Source of the DNA: Bacteroidota bacterium
Lineage (GTDB): Bacteria; Bacteroidota; Bacteroidia; Chitinophagales; Chitinophagaceae
Reading direction: 5' to 3'
DNA: 64,000 nt
Assembly: GCA_023418315.1 (NCBI GenBank)
Contig: JAEZZY010000056.1
Location: forward strand, 84,865-148,864
A program made the position numbers and the translations under genes. Under the pieces are notes generated by a model, which was not told where the DNA came from, did no database searches, and was given only the letters and a program-made list of their open reading frames with translations. Numbering within the stretch: the stretch's first letter is position 1; each line of letters starts with the position of its first letter. Shown here piece by piece: positions 27,253 through 37,021 of the stretch.

Positions 27253-28971
27253 CTACTTCCCTGCCTGCCGCACATCCACCACTTTCACTTGCAGCTTTGT
27301 TACGCCGTTGAACTCATTTTCATCAATCGTATAAACCATATCAAAAGCGCCGCGGCTAACAATGTCAAATTTCTCCGCCATGTTGAAACCGATACCGTCT
27401 ATGACCCATTTATCTTGTTGATGCACCACAAATTTGATGTGCTGTTCTTTTACAATGCGGGAATTACCTTGATAATCGCGCACATTACGGCTCACAAACA
27501 TGGGCCGTAAGTTGGTGGGGCCAAAAGGTTCAAACTGTTTGATGATGTTATAGAAAGACTGCTTGATGTCCGACAGACGGATTTCCGCGTCTATTTCTAT
27601 TTCTGGAATCAAAAGTTCCGGTGAAATGTTCTGCGCTACTACTTGTTCGAATTTTTCCGAAAAAGCCTCTACCAGTTCTTCCGAAAGAGTCATGCCTGCT
27701 GCGTAGAAATGCCCGCCATAGTTTTCCAGCAAGTCGCGGCATTCATGGATTGCTTCATAGATATTAAAGCCGCTCACCGACCGTGCCGAGCCTGATACTT
27801 TGTCATTCGATTTGGTAAGCACAATCGTAGGGCGGTAGTAATGATCTATCAGCCTGGAAGCCACAATGCCTACCACGCCTTTGTGCCAGTCTTCTTTATA
27901 CAACACGGTGGATTTTCGCTGTTGCATCAGCACATCGCCGTCTATCAATGCCAGCGCTTGCTCGGTAATGGTTTTGTCCACTTCCTTGCGATCGGTATTG
28001 TCCGATTGTAACTCTGCCGCCAAGGCTTCAATTTTCGCTTCGTCTTTTTCGATAAACAGATTCACCGCTTTACGTGCATCGTCCATTCTGCCGGCAGCAT
28101 TCACCCTTGGCCCGATTACAAACACCAGATCCGAAACCGTCATATCCCGCTGCACTGCCGAAAACTTTTTTAAAATCTTCAGCGGCAACATCGGATCTTC
28201 ATTCACTTTTTTTATGCCGTAAAAAGTAAGCGTTCTGTTTTCTCCGTCTATAGGCACAATATCGGCAGCAATGCTCGTAGCCACCAGATCCAGATAGCGC
28301 ATCGGCGCTTCATCGGGAAGGTTCCATTTCTTCGCCAGTCCGCAAATCAGTTTAAAGCCTATACCGCATCCGCTCAGCTCTTTATAGGGATAAGGACAGT
28401 CCGATTGTTTGGGATTGAGAATGGCATAAGCAGGCGGCAGGTTGGCATCCGGCAAGTGGTGGTCGCAGATGATGACATCTATGCCCAGCGTCTGTGCATA
28501 ATTCACCAGCTCTGCCGATTTGATCCCGCAATCCAAAGTGATGAGCAGTGTAAAACCATGCGCATGGGCATAGTCAATTCCCTGCTTGGAAACGCCGTAG
28601 CCTTCACGATAGCGGTGCGGAATGTAAAAATTTATTTCCCCTTTGTACTGTTCTTTCAGAAAAGAATAAACCGTAGCCACCGAGGTCGTTCCGTCCACAT
28701 CATAGTCGCCATAAACAAGTATGCGTTCATGCCATTCTACTGCTTCGGAAATGCGCTCCACGGCTTGTTTCATCCCTTTCATCAGGAAGGGGTCGTGCAA
28801 ATCCTCGAGTTGCGGGCGAAAGAATTTTTTAGCGCTTTCATATTCCGTTACGCCGCGCACTGCCAATAGCCTGCACAGCGCCGGATGAATCTTCAGATCC
28901 GCTACCAGTTGTTCGGTATGTTTCTCGTTGGCAGGTTTTAAGGTCCATCGTTTTTGTTGTTTTTCTCCCAT
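27253..28971 (-). CDS. recJ: Single-stranded-DNA-specific exonuclease RecJ
   Basis: 572 aa. 5'-3' ssDNA exonuclease for recombination and repair, DHH phosphoesterase family. Motifs: VYGDYDVDGTTSVA (metal Asp residues), LDCGIKS, ICDHHLPD (the DHH triad), then the DHHA1 part with GGHFYAAGMTLS and VSGSARSV. The OB-fold lies between. The length matches other bacterial RecJ proteins. It starts at the ATG at 28969-28971. The gene lies 83 nt upstream of der, but der has its own promoter box. Confidence 0.96.
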   Translation of the reverse strand: MGEKQQKRWTLKPANEKHTEQLVADLKIHPALCRLLAVRGVTEYESAKKFFRPQLEDLHDPFLMKGMKQAVERISEAVEWHERILVYGDYDVDGTTSVATVYSFLKEQYKGEINFYIPHRYREGYGVSKQGIDYAHAHGFTLLITLDCGIKSAELVNYAQTLGIDVIICDHHLPDANLPPAYAILNPKQSDCPYPYKELSGCGIGFKLICGLAKKWNLPDEAPMRYLDLVATSIAADIVPIDGENRTLTFYGIKKVNEDPMLPLKILKKFSAVQRDMTVSDLVFVIGPRVNAAGRMDDARKAVNLFIEKDEAKIEALAAELQSDNTDRKEVDKTITEQALALIDGDVLMQQRKSTVLYKEDWHKGVVGIVASRLIDHYYRPTIVLTKSNDKVSGSARSVSGFNIYEAIHECRDLLENYGGHFYAAGMTLSEELVEAFSEKFEQVVAQNISPELLIPEIEIDAEIRLSDIKQSFYNIIKQFEPFGPTNLRPMFVSRNVRDYQGNSRIVKEQHIKFVVHQQDKWVIDGIGFNMAEKFDIVSRGAFDMVYTIDENEFNGVTKLQVKVVDVRQAGK

Positions 28972-29035
28972 AGCCTTACCTTAAAACTGCCCCTAATTTT
29001 ATATACATTCAATTCATTTTTTTCTTTTTTGAGCG

Positions 29036-29069
29036 TCGCCTACACTGCTACTATGAAGATGCAGTGGCG
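29036..29069. repeat. Imperfect inverted repeat in the kmo-recJ gap
   Basis: CACTGC (29043-29048) pairs with GCAGTG (29061-29066), and flanking CGCC/GCG extends the stem with a bulge. The 201-nt gap (28972-29172) around it has no reading frame. It could be a hairpin in the 3' UTR of kmo; there is no T-tract. Confidence 0.4.
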
Positions 29070-29172
29070 ATAGCACCGTTCTTCAACAGGATTTCTATGG
29101 AGCTTTTTCCTTCACACATCGCAAAGAGGACAAAACAGAAAAGGCAAACCCCAAAATGGGCAATGGGGCAAC

Positions 29173-30537
29173 TCATAGCTCCCGTCTCATCTCCTCTTCA
29201 TACTCCTTCATCCACCCGTCTAATTTTTTCTTAAAATCTTCTTGCTTCCTATTCGCCACAAAATCCCCTTCACTCATTATTTTTCCCAGCAGGTTATCCT
29301 GATGTTTGATGCAGTTTATAGCCATGCTATACGGCGCGTGGCTGAACGATACCATTTCATACACGGAGTTGAACTGCTGCGGATACAGCTTGCCGAGTTC
29401 TTTTTCGATTTTCTTTCTTTCCAGGAATTTCGGGTCGGCTACCTTGTCGCGCATCTCTATAAAATTCATCAAAGCGAGATCGGCCACCGCATCGCCGTTG
29501 GGTTTGCGGCTGTGATCATATTTGCTCAAGATGGTTTTCCAATCCGCTCCATATTCATCCATCAACCTTGCCAGCACGGTACAATCTTCAAAACCGGCAT
29601 TCATACCCTGTCCGTAAAACGGAACGATGGCATGTGCCGCATCGCCTATGAGTGCGCTTTTATCTTGATAATGCCAGGGCTTGATATGTGTGGTGATGAG
29701 TGAGGAGGTAGGGTTATTCATAAAATCGGAGGTGAGCGTAGGCATCATCTCCAGCGCATCGCGGAAGTGGGTTTCAAAAAACGCCGTTACCTCTTCTTTG
29801 GTTTGCAGCTTGGCAAAAGAATTTTCTCCTTCAAAGGGAAGAAACAACGTGCAGGTAAAGTTATAATCCGTATTCGGCAAAGCGATAAGCATGAAATTAT
29901 GACGCGGCCAGATGTGCAACGCATTCTGCTCCATCATAGGTTTGTGGTCATTGGATGGAGGAATATTCAGCTCTTTATAGCCATGCTCCAGATAATCCTG
30001 TGCGGCATTTACCCTGTCCAAAAAACTATAGCTATGGCGCAATGCCGAGAAAGCACCGTCGGCCCCAAATAACAAATCTGCTTCTACGGTTTCCGTTCCA
30101 CCTTTTTCGTTTTCAAAATAGACGAGGTTTTTAGGCACATCTACTTTAGTGCATCGTTTTTCAAAAATTATCTTTACGCCTTCCTTTTCCGCTAAGCTCA
30201 TCAGTTTTTTATTCAGTTCGCCGCGGCTTACGGAGTAGATGGCTTCGTTGTTCTTACCATATTGCTGAAAAGTGGCAGTGCCATCCGGCTGATGCAAAGC
30301 ACGACCGTACATGGGTATCGCCAAGGCTTCTATTTCTTCCCGCAGACCGGAAAGTTCCAATGCCTTCCAGCCGCGGGCGCTCATAGCGAGGTTGATGGAA
30401 CGTCCGGCAGCAATTTTGGAAGAACGCATATCGGGGCGGCGCTCATAGACCGTAACCTCATAGCCTTTTTTACGAAGAATAACCGACAATAACGAACCCA
30501 CCAAGCCTGCACCCAATATAGTAACCGAACGAGCCAT
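29173..30537 (-). CDS. kmo: Kynurenine 3-monooxygenase
   Basis: 454-aa FAD-dependent aromatic hydroxylase converting L-kynurenine to 3-hydroxykynurenine, the branch that leads to quinolinate and NAD. The FAD-binding GAGLVGS is at ~8-14, followed by VYERRPDMR, the KMO-typical AAGRSINLAMSARGW, the DG motif LLFGADGAFSALRHS and the second FAD motif LIGDAAHAIVPFYGQGMNAGFEDC. The last is characteristic of KMO. The C-terminal ~80 residues are the helical substrate-cap/membrane segment. No other kynurenine-pathway gene (kynU, haaO, TDO) is in the window. Confidence 0.92.
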   Translation of the reverse strand: MARSVTILGAGLVGSLLSVILRKKGYEVTVYERRPDMRSSKIAAGRSINLAMSARGWKALELSGLREEIEALAIPMYGRALHQPDGTATFQQYGKNNEAIYSVSRGELNKKLMSLAEKEGVKIIFEKRCTKVDVPKNLVYFENEKGGTETVEADLLFGADGAFSALRHSYSFLDRVNAAQDYLEHGYKELNIPPSNDHKPMMEQNALHIWPRHNFMLIALPNTDYNFTCTLFLPFEGENSFAKLQTKEEVTAFFETHFRDALEMMPTLTSDFMNNPTSSLITTHIKPWHYQDKSALIGDAAHAIVPFYGQGMNAGFEDCTVLARLMDEYGADWKTILSKYDHSRKPNGDAVADLALMNFIEMRDKVADPKFLERKKIEKELGKLYPQQFNSVYEMVSFSHAPYSMAINCIKHQDNLLGKIMSEGDFVANRKQEDFKKKLDGWMKEYEEEMRREL

Positions 30538-30741
30538 TGAATTATTTTTTTATTTTTTCAGGAGTGCCAAAATACGGATAATTTTTTGGGGGTGGGAGAT
30601 TTCGTTGTATCCTCATGGTAAAAATATGCGGAAGAATTAGAATGCCTATGATATAGATTGTCTTAATGAATACAGAAAATCAATGTCAATCCATTCCGAT
30701 AAAAAGTTTCATAGGAGCACAAGCCTGCAACAATTAAGAAA

Positions 30742-31710
30742 TTAACGCCTGCTCCTCCTTGATAAAAAGGCAAGAAAAGAAATGTAAATAGGTGTTATTG
30801 CGATAACTAACCAAATAAAGATATTGGTGGGTAACACATAAAATTTGAAATTGAATGCAAACAAGGAAACGGTAGTAATACCCACAATTAATGCTGTAAT
30901 AGGATGTGTTTGTTCCTTGGAAAACCTTCTTAAATGAGCCAAAACTATTTCTTTATTATCTTGATTTTTTGAAGGTAGAATCATCCAAATATTTTGTACA
31001 CTATACATGCTCGAAATCCCAAGTAGGACGAACTGTAAAAAAATAATTCCTTTATCTTCCCATGTGGCAGCACTTTCAATATCGCTATTGGCATAGGCTT
31101 TCAGAAAATTATCTACAGAAAGAATGAATATGACCAAAGAACTCCAAATACTTAAAACAAGCCGGGTATTTCTTGCTGCGCTATTGCTAAAGAAACAGCT
31201 ATATATAGAGAATATGGACAAGGGAATGCCTATGAAAAAATATACTGTGCTAAACAGCCAATAGGCTTCCCATAGTTTATGCTCCACTGCCCAATAATTA
31301 ATGGCGAGAGTTAATAAAAGAGTCAAGCCTTCAGTCATTTTTTGTGTAACCTTACGTTCTATATTTATCGTCGCTACCATCACGAAAGACAGAATGAAGT
31401 AATAAACCCACATTTCTAAACGCTCATCAAAACTAATATGCTTTCTTCCGGGAAAGAACGCCATAAAGCTCAATAGATATGCTGCCAATACTGTTTTCGC
31501 CAATGACCGCCAACTCTTAGATAATCTTTTGTATTCAAATGACAAACCAATAATAAAAGGGATAAAGTATAAATGAAATATTTTCCTTTCGCTTAGTGTA
31601 ATTTGGTTGACTAAAAACGTAGTAACCCCAATAGCTATGGCAGAAAAGAAAATAGTCAATAAAAAACCGCTCATTTTATATTCGGAGAATTGCTGTTCGG
31701 TGTCTTTCAT
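30742..31710 (-). CDS. Polytopic membrane protein of unknown function
   Basis: 322 aa from the ATG at 31708-31710 (MKDTEQQFSEYKMSG); the frame also reaches a TTG at 31737. About nine hydrophobic helices are visible (LLTIFFSAIAIGVTTFLV, FHLYFIPFIIGLSF, LAKTVLAAYLLSFMAFF, MWVYYFILSFVMVATI, LLLTLAINYWAV and others). No transporter or enzyme motif is recognised. It is preceded and followed by gaps of about 200 nt with no clear promoter match. A role in the inner membrane is all that can be said. Confidence 0.7.
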   Translation of the reverse strand: MKDTEQQFSEYKMSGFLLTIFFSAIAIGVTTFLVNQITLSERKIFHLYFIPFIIGLSFEYKRLSKSWRSLAKTVLAAYLLSFMAFFPGRKHISFDERLEMWVYYFILSFVMVATINIERKVTQKMTEGLTLLLTLAINYWAVEHKLWEAYWLFSTVYFFIGIPLSIFSIYSCFFSNSAARNTRLVLSIWSSLVIFILSVDNFLKAYANSDIESAATWEDKGIIFLQFVLLGISSMYSVQNIWMILPSKNQDNKEIVLAHLRRFSKEQTHPITALIVGITTVSLFAFNFKFYVLPTNIFIWLVIAITPIYISFLAFLSRRSRR

Positions 31711-31848
31711 CAAGTTCTTCAAAATGGTTGCTGGCAAAATAAAGATAAATCATCATTTCAATGTTTGAATCAGCGCTTTTCAATCCTTTATAGCCCCACT
31801 TGCCTATAAATTCCACGTTTTTACCCTTCCCGAACATTTGGTATTTTA

Positions 31849-31880
31849 TTTGTTTATGAGGCGGATTTTGGCTACCTTTG
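31849..31880 (+). promoter_or_regulatory. Bacteroidota promoter of gyrB
   Basis: TTTG at 31849-31852, 20-nt spacer, TACCTTTG at 31873-31880. The leader to the chosen gyrB ATG is about 95 nt. Confidence 0.7.
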
Positions 31881-31982
31881 CAGGGTTGTTTTAGCGATAT
31901 TAAAACACAGTCAGCCGCACCTCCGAAGGCGGCTTTTCATCAAAACGTTTTTACGGAAATCGCTTCGGAAATAAAAAAAATC

Positions 31983-33959
31983 ATGAGCACAGAAAATGAA
32001 GTTTTAAACGCGCCGCAATCAGGTTACGATGCCGGCAGCATACAGGTACTGGAAGGTCTGGAAGCCGTGCGTAAGCGCCCTGCGATGTATATAGGCGATA
32101 TTGGCGTGAAAGGTTTGCACCACCTGGTATATGAAGTGGTGGACAACTCGATAGACGAGGCGCTCGCAGGACATTGTAAAAACATCAGTGTTACCATTCA
32201 TACCAACAATTCCATCAGCGTACAAGACGATGGCCGCGGGATTCCCACGGGTATGCACCCTAAGGAAGGTCGCAGCGCATTGGAAGTGGTGATGACCGTG
32301 CTGCACGCAGGCGGTAAGTTTGATAAAGACAGCTACAAGGTTTCCGGCGGATTGCACGGCGTGGGGGTGAGTTGTGTAAATGCCCTCAGCAGCCACATGC
32401 ACACCACCGTTTTCCGCCAGGGAAAAGTATTTGAACAAGAATATTCCAAAGGTATTCCGCAATATTCCGTGCGGGAAATCGGCACGACTGACAAGCGCGG
32501 CACCTTGCAGCGTTTCCTTCCCGATGATACCATTTTTAAAGAAACTACCTACAACCGCGAGATTCTTGCCGGCCGCCTGCGGGAGCTTTCTTACCTGAAT
32601 AAAGGCATCCGCATTACCCTGACGGACGAGCGGGAGAAAAACGAAGACGGAACCGATTTATCGGAAACCTACTATAGCGAAGGCGGCATCCTGGAATTTG
32701 TACAGATGCTGGACCGAAACGGCAAGCGCGACCCCTTACTGGCAGCGCCTATCTATGTGGAAGGGCATGACGCCGACAGCAATGTAGCCGTAGATGTGGC
32801 ACTGAGCTACAACACCTCCTATAACGAGCATATTTTTTCGTACGTCAATAACATCAACACCATAGAAGGCGGTACGCACGTAGCGGGTTTCCGCCGTTCT
32901 ATCACCAGGGTATTTAAATCATACGGTGATAAGAATAAATTGTTTGAAAAAGCGAAAGTGGAAATTACGGGAGATGATTTTCGGGAAGGGCTAAGCGCCG
33001 TCATTTCCGTAAAAGTACCTGAGCCGCAATTTGAAGGGCAAACTAAGACCAAGCTCGGCAACAATGAAGTAATGGGCGTGGTAGATGTGTGCGTAAGCCG
33101 GGTGCTGGAGGCCTATCTGGAAGAACATCCCAAAGAAGCAAAGCTCATTATAGACAAAGTAATCCTCGCAGCACAAGCACGCGCTGCCGCACGCAAAGCA
33201 CGTGAACTGGTGCAGCGCAAAAGCGTACTCACGGGAGGCGGTATGCCAGGCAAGCTCGCCGATTGCTCCGACCGCGACCCTGAGCGTTGCGAACTCTATC
33301 TTGTGGAAGGCGACTCGGCAGGCGGCACCGCTAAGCAAGGCCGCGACCGCACCTTTCAAGCCATTCTTCCGCTACGCGGTAAAATCCTGAACGTAGAAAA
33401 AGCACAAGAACATAAAATCTACGAAAACGAAGAAATAAAGAATATGTTTACCGCACTCGGCGTAACCATGGGCACACCCGAAGATCCGAAAGCGCTGAAC
33501 CTTACCAAGCTCCGCTACCACAAGATCATCATCATGACCGATGCCGATGTGGACGGCTCGCATATCGCTACGCTTATCCTTACGTTCTTCTTCCGCTATA
33601 TGAAGGAACTGGTAGAACAAGGCTATGTATATCTTGCACAACCGCCCTTGTATTTGGTAAAGAAAGGGAAAGAAGCAGAGTATGCCTGGAATGAAGAAGA
33701 CCGGAAAATGTGGGTGGAAAAATTAGGAGGCGGTAAAGAAGACAGCGTGCATATCCAACGGTATAAAGGCTTGGGTGAAATGAACTCCGAACAGCTTTGG
33801 GAAACCACTATGAATCCCGAAACACGCACCCTGAAACAAGTAACTATAGAAAGCGCTGCCGAAGCCGATCGCATCTTTGCTATGCTGATGGGCGATGAAG
33901 TGGCGCCGCGTCGCGAGTTTATCGAAAGCCATGCCAAATATGCACGGATAGATGCGTAA
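31983..33959 (+). CDS. gyrB: DNA gyrase subunit B
   Basis: 658 aa from ATG 31983 (MSTENEV...). The frame is open further upstream to a TTG at 31878, but that start lies within the -7 promoter box, so it is rejected. The GHKL ATPase motifs are VVDNSIDEALAG, DDGRGIP and GGLHGVGVSCVNALS. The transducer domain follows, then the TOPRIM domain with YLVEGDSAGGTAKQGRD and IIMTDADVDGSHI. The C-terminal RYKGLGEMNSEQLWETTMNPE is typical. It supplies the ATPase/TOPRIM half of gyrase; gyrA is not in the window. A strong terminator follows. Confidence 0.96.
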   Translation: MSTENEVLNAPQSGYDAGSIQVLEGLEAVRKRPAMYIGDIGVKGLHHLVYEVVDNSIDEALAGHCKNISVTIHTNNSISVQDDGRGIPTGMHPKEGRSALEVVMTVLHAGGKFDKDSYKVSGGLHGVGVSCVNALSSHMHTTVFRQGKVFEQEYSKGIPQYSVREIGTTDKRGTLQRFLPDDTIFKETTYNREILAGRLRELSYLNKGIRITLTDEREKNEDGTDLSETYYSEGGILEFVQMLDRNGKRDPLLAAPIYVEGHDADSNVAVDVALSYNTSYNEHIFSYVNNINTIEGGTHVAGFRRSITRVFKSYGDKNKLFEKAKVEITGDDFREGLSAVISVKVPEPQFEGQTKTKLGNNEVMGVVDVCVSRVLEAYLEEHPKEAKLIIDKVILAAQARAAARKARELVQRKSVLTGGGMPGKLADCSDRDPERCELYLVEGDSAGGTAKQGRDRTFQAILPLRGKILNVEKAQEHKIYENEEIKNMFTALGVTMGTPEDPKALNLTKLRYHKIIIMTDADVDGSHIATLILTFFFRYMKELVEQGYVYLAQPPLYLVKKGKEAEYAWNEEDRKMWVEKLGGGKEDSVHIQRYKGLGEMNSEQLWETTMNPETRTLKQVTIESAAEADRIFAMLMGDEVAPRREFIESHAKYARIDA

Positions 33960-33987
33960 TTAATTTCACTTTGACAATAAATAAGAG

Positions 33988-34020
33988 GAGGCTGTCTCAA
34001 AAGGACAGCCTCTTCATTTT
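33988..34020 (+). terminator. Terminator of gyrB
   Basis: GAGGCTGTC (33988-33996) pairs with GACAGCCTC (34004-34012), 7-nt loop, followed by TTCATTTTT. It lies between convergent genes. Confidence 0.8.
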
Positions 34021-34079
34021 TGGGGAGTAAATGGTAAATCACAAAAGAGATAATAAACCGATAATTGACGTAAAGAAAG

Positions 34080-35111
34080 TCAGCGTACTTTTTGTCGGGT
34101 AAGGTGTTCCACTTCCATTATCATATCATCCAGCCGGGCGCTTTCGCTTTTTATATTCCGGATAATTTCGGCATTCATAGGATCGGTAAGGTCGTTGGGA
34201 TTGAGCAAATCGGCAAGCCCCATGATGGTGGCTACAGGGCTGCGCATACGGTGCGATTGTACCCAGGCGATTTTTTTAAGCTTTTTATTTTGCAACTCTA
34301 TACGTTTCATATAGCGGCGCAGTTCGGATACATCCTGCAAAATCACTTTTACCATTACCGTTTCGCCATAGTCGTTTTTGATATTTTTCCCTTTTACCAA
34401 CAAATGCCTTACCTCCATAGCCGGAGTGATGATGCGGAAATAAAACTCAGGCAGCTCTTTTGCCTGTAAATTTTTACGCAAGGTTTCTTCTACAAATTTT
34501 AAATCCGCAGGATGTATCTGCTCGGTAAGAATATCCAAACTGAGAATAGTACCCATAGGCAGCCCCAGCACATCAAAAGCTACGTCCGACAGCTCTATAC
34601 GATCCCTCACCACATCCCAATACCCATAGCCCAGCCGGGCGGATTTTTCTGCTTCCATCAGCCGTTCATTGCTTTGTTTTAGGGATTTCTCCGCTTCTAT
34701 CCTTGCATGTATCTCTTCTTCCATTTCTTTTTGAGAACGCAAGGCAAACGCCGCAGGCAATACCCGAATCACGAAAAGCAGCGTCAACCAGCTTATAGCC
34801 GCATTAGCAAAACGAAGCAAAATATCTACTGTATGATTTTTGGACCATAGGCTGAGGATATCCAGCAAATACGTCGTGCTGCCGATAATCAGGAAAGCGG
34901 CAAAGCATTTATAAAGCAAACCGAAATGAACAAACTTTGCCTGCCTATGGATGTAAAAAATAATAACGATAGGGATAAGTATATAAGCCGACCATGTAAG
35001 CAAATTGGCAAGGATATACAAAAGCCGTTCATACCGCAAGGGAACGTGATTGATCCACAAAGGCATTTGACCCAAGCCGGAAGAAAATAATATTTCCTGC
35101 ATAAAACACAT
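34080..35111 (-). CDS. PAS sensor protein with ethylene-receptor-like membrane module and a histidine-kinase dimerisation domain, no ATPase
   Basis: 343 aa. Residues ~25-130 form three or four helices whose order and local sequence resemble the N-terminus of ETR1-type ethylene receptors (YILIPIVIIFYIHRQAKF; FLIIGSTTYLLDILSLW). The positions expected to hold the copper ligands Cys and His read Gly and Tyr. A coiled segment (~130-160) leads to a PAS/PAC domain (~160-275: LGYGYWDVVRDRIELSD, VKVILQDVSELR). A HisKA-like helix with the His in WVQSHRMRSPVATIMGLADL follows. The protein ends there, without an HATPase domain, as in many Bacteroidota PAS proteins. It may signal by heterodimerising with another kinase. 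Confidence 0.75.
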   Translation of the reverse strand: MCFMQEILFSSGLGQMPLWINHVPLRYERLLYILANLLTWSAYILIPIVIIFYIHRQAKFVHFGLLYKCFAAFLIIGSTTYLLDILSLWSKNHTVDILLRFANAAISWLTLLFVIRVLPAAFALRSQKEMEEEIHARIEAEKSLKQSNERLMEAEKSARLGYGYWDVVRDRIELSDVAFDVLGLPMGTILSLDILTEQIHPADLKFVEETLRKNLQAKELPEFYFRIITPAMEVRHLLVKGKNIKNDYGETVMVKVILQDVSELRRYMKRIELQNKKLKKIAWVQSHRMRSPVATIMGLADLLNPNDLTDPMNAEIIRNIKSESARLDDMIMEVEHLTRQKVR

Positions 35112-35155
35112 TCCAGAATGACGTTTGTAGTAGAAGCGATTCTATATATTGGCAA

Positions 35156-35163
35156 CAAATGTA
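35156..35163 (-). promoter_or_regulatory. Bacteroidota -7 box (TACATTTG)
   Basis: Perfect TAnnTTTG on the minus strand 45 nt upstream of the PAS sensor start. Confidence 0.5.
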
Positions 35164-35274
35164 GAAGGGCGTATCAAAATTACTAAGTTTAATCCCCCTG
35201 CTTAACAAGTCGTTCGCAAGTCATTCACAAGCCGTTTTTTTCTATCCGCCCGAAAAAATCCGTGCTACCCCGTA

Positions 35275-35282
35275 TAAGTTTG
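35275..35282 (+). promoter_or_regulatory. Possible -7 box (TAAGTTTG) of the TPR sensor kinase
   Basis: TAnnTTTG match about 65 nt upstream of the first usable start of the TPR sensor kinase. Confidence 0.4.
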
Positions 35283-35345
35283 TTAGTTCAATTCTGCTAC
35301 TTTAGTTGTCTATAAAATTGCTACATCATACGGTATTTTTACATA

Positions 35346-36926
35346 TTGCTGCTACTGTTGCTCCCTTCTGCTACGCGGGCTATGAAGGCGATAGACAGTT
35401 TGTATGAAAAAGCGGAACAATCGTTTGAAATCGGAGAATACGCCCAGATGCTGGAGTATTGCCTGCAAGCTCACCATCATTCCGAAAAAGGTACTTGTGG
35501 AGAAAAAGCCTATGCAAGCATTAAACTATCTCATGCCTATTATTATTTGCGACAAAAAGAAACAAGCATTCAATACCTCATCCAGGCACGTAATCTCTCC
35601 AAAAACTGCAACGATTCCATGTATAACATCAGTTTGCGGCAACTTGGAACGCTTTATTTTGAAACCGGAAAGATTGATTCAGCGAAATATTTTCTGCATC
35701 TTTCGGAAAGAAGATTGCTTGCTACCCACAACTGGAAAGAGCTTTCGACCCTATATTCTATTCTGGGCGATGTCTATAAAAAGCATTGGGACAGAAATTA
35801 TTTTGCCCTTGCCGAAGAGTATGCCCTTAAAGCCCAAGATACTGTAGCGCTTGCTTTTGCCAGAGCCAAACAAGGAATCGGCGCTGCTGCAGAGGGCGAC
35901 TGCGCGGTAGCCTATTCCTATCTGAATGAAGCATTACAACTCTACCAATCCAAGAAGATGGTGGAAGGTGAAATGTTTGTGCTGGCACTTCTTATAGAGG
36001 CATACGCGGATTGCGGACAAGCCGGCAAAACCTATCAGACCTTTAAACTCTATGACCGAATCCGGGATTCTATCTTTAAAAAACAAACCGCAAATAGAAT
36101 TGCCCACTACCGCACCCTTTATGAATCGGAAAAAAAAGAACGGGAAAACGCCGAATTGATAAAAGACCGCAACCTGCTGACCACCGCATCGGTACTGGCT
36201 TTGCTGATATTGAGCTTAACCTATTTATACTTTCACACCAAGTACAAAATAAAGAAGCAGAAAGAAATGGATGAAAAACTTGCCGGAGAAAAACAACGGC
36301 AGTTTGAAGCCGTCATAGAAGCAGAAGAAAAAGAACGAAAGCGCATAGCCAGCGACTTGCATGATGGGGTGGGGCAAACCATAAGCGCCGCCAAAATCAA
36401 CCTATCTACCCTGCAACGCGAAATCCCTTTCAACGATAAAGAGCAGATTGCCGCTTTTGAACGGGTGCTTGCCTTGGTGGATGAAAGCTGCAAAGAAGTG
36501 CGTAGCGTATCGCACAATATGATATCGAATACCTTATTACGCTCCGGACTGGCAAGCGCTATACGCAGCTTCATCAGCCAGATAGACCACCGTGTGCTGC
36601 AGGTGGATTTTTACAGCGACGGACTCAACGAATCCTTAGAAACCAACAAGGAAGTCATTCTCTACCGCGTCATACAGGAATGTGTGAATAATGTAATAAA
36701 ACATGCAGAAGCCTCCCGCCTTACCTTAGCGCTGATAAAAGATGAAGACGGACTGTCGGTAACGATAGAAGATAACGGTAAAGGTTTTGACACAGGAAAT
36801 ATGGAGCATTTTTCCGGTATCGGGCTGCAAAATGTACAAAGCAGAATGGCTTACCTAAGCGGTGCGGTAGAATGGGACAGTGCACCAGGAAAAGGGACGG
36901 TAGTAACGATTCATATTCCCTCATAG
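35346..36926 (+). CDS. TPR-containing sensor histidine kinase (NarL-partner type)
   Basis: About 526 aa. A hydrophobic segment with an A-x-A-like cleavage site (LLLLLLPSATRA) precedes TPR-like repeats (~15-270), so these are probably periplasmic. A TM helix (~280-300, TTASVLALLILSLTYLYF) leads to a coiled coil and a HisKA_3 domain with EKERKRIASDLHDGVGQ (phospho-His in LHDG). The HATPase domain has NNVIKHAEAS, EDNGKGFD and GIGLQNVQSR. The start is uncertain: the TTG at 35346 would leave the signal peptide without its basic N-region. In-frame codons upstream (35316-35345) supply an Arg (IIRYFYI) but no ATG, GTG or TTG. No response-regulator gene is adjacent. Confidence 0.85.
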   Translation: MLLLLLPSATRAMKAIDSLYEKAEQSFEIGEYAQMLEYCLQAHHHSEKGTCGEKAYASIKLSHAYYYLRQKETSIQYLIQARNLSKNCNDSMYNISLRQLGTLYFETGKIDSAKYFLHLSERRLLATHNWKELSTLYSILGDVYKKHWDRNYFALAEEYALKAQDTVALAFARAKQGIGAAAEGDCAVAYSYLNEALQLYQSKKMVEGEMFVLALLIEAYADCGQAGKTYQTFKLYDRIRDSIFKKQTANRIAHYRTLYESEKKERENAELIKDRNLLTTASVLALLILSLTYLYFHTKYKIKKQKEMDEKLAGEKQRQFEAVIEAEEKERKRIASDLHDGVGQTISAAKINLSTLQREIPFNDKEQIAAFERVLALVDESCKEVRSVSHNMISNTLLRSGLASAIRSFISQIDHRVLQVDFYSDGLNESLETNKEVILYRVIQECVNNVIKHAEASRLTLALIKDEDGLSVTIEDNGKGFDTGNMEHFSGIGLQNVQSRMAYLSGAVEWDSAPGKGTVVTIHIPS

Positions 36927-37021
36927 GCAGGTAAAAGCAGGAGTGTACACCTCGTCGAGCAGCATTGGTTAAGTGCTTAGTCAAATGAAGTGGGTTTAGT
37001 AGCTTTATAAATATTTCGCGT

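Noticed and set aside
31878..31982. Upstream extension of gyrB from TTG 31878
   Set aside because: The codon lies inside the -7 promoter box TACCTTTG, so it would not be in the transcript.
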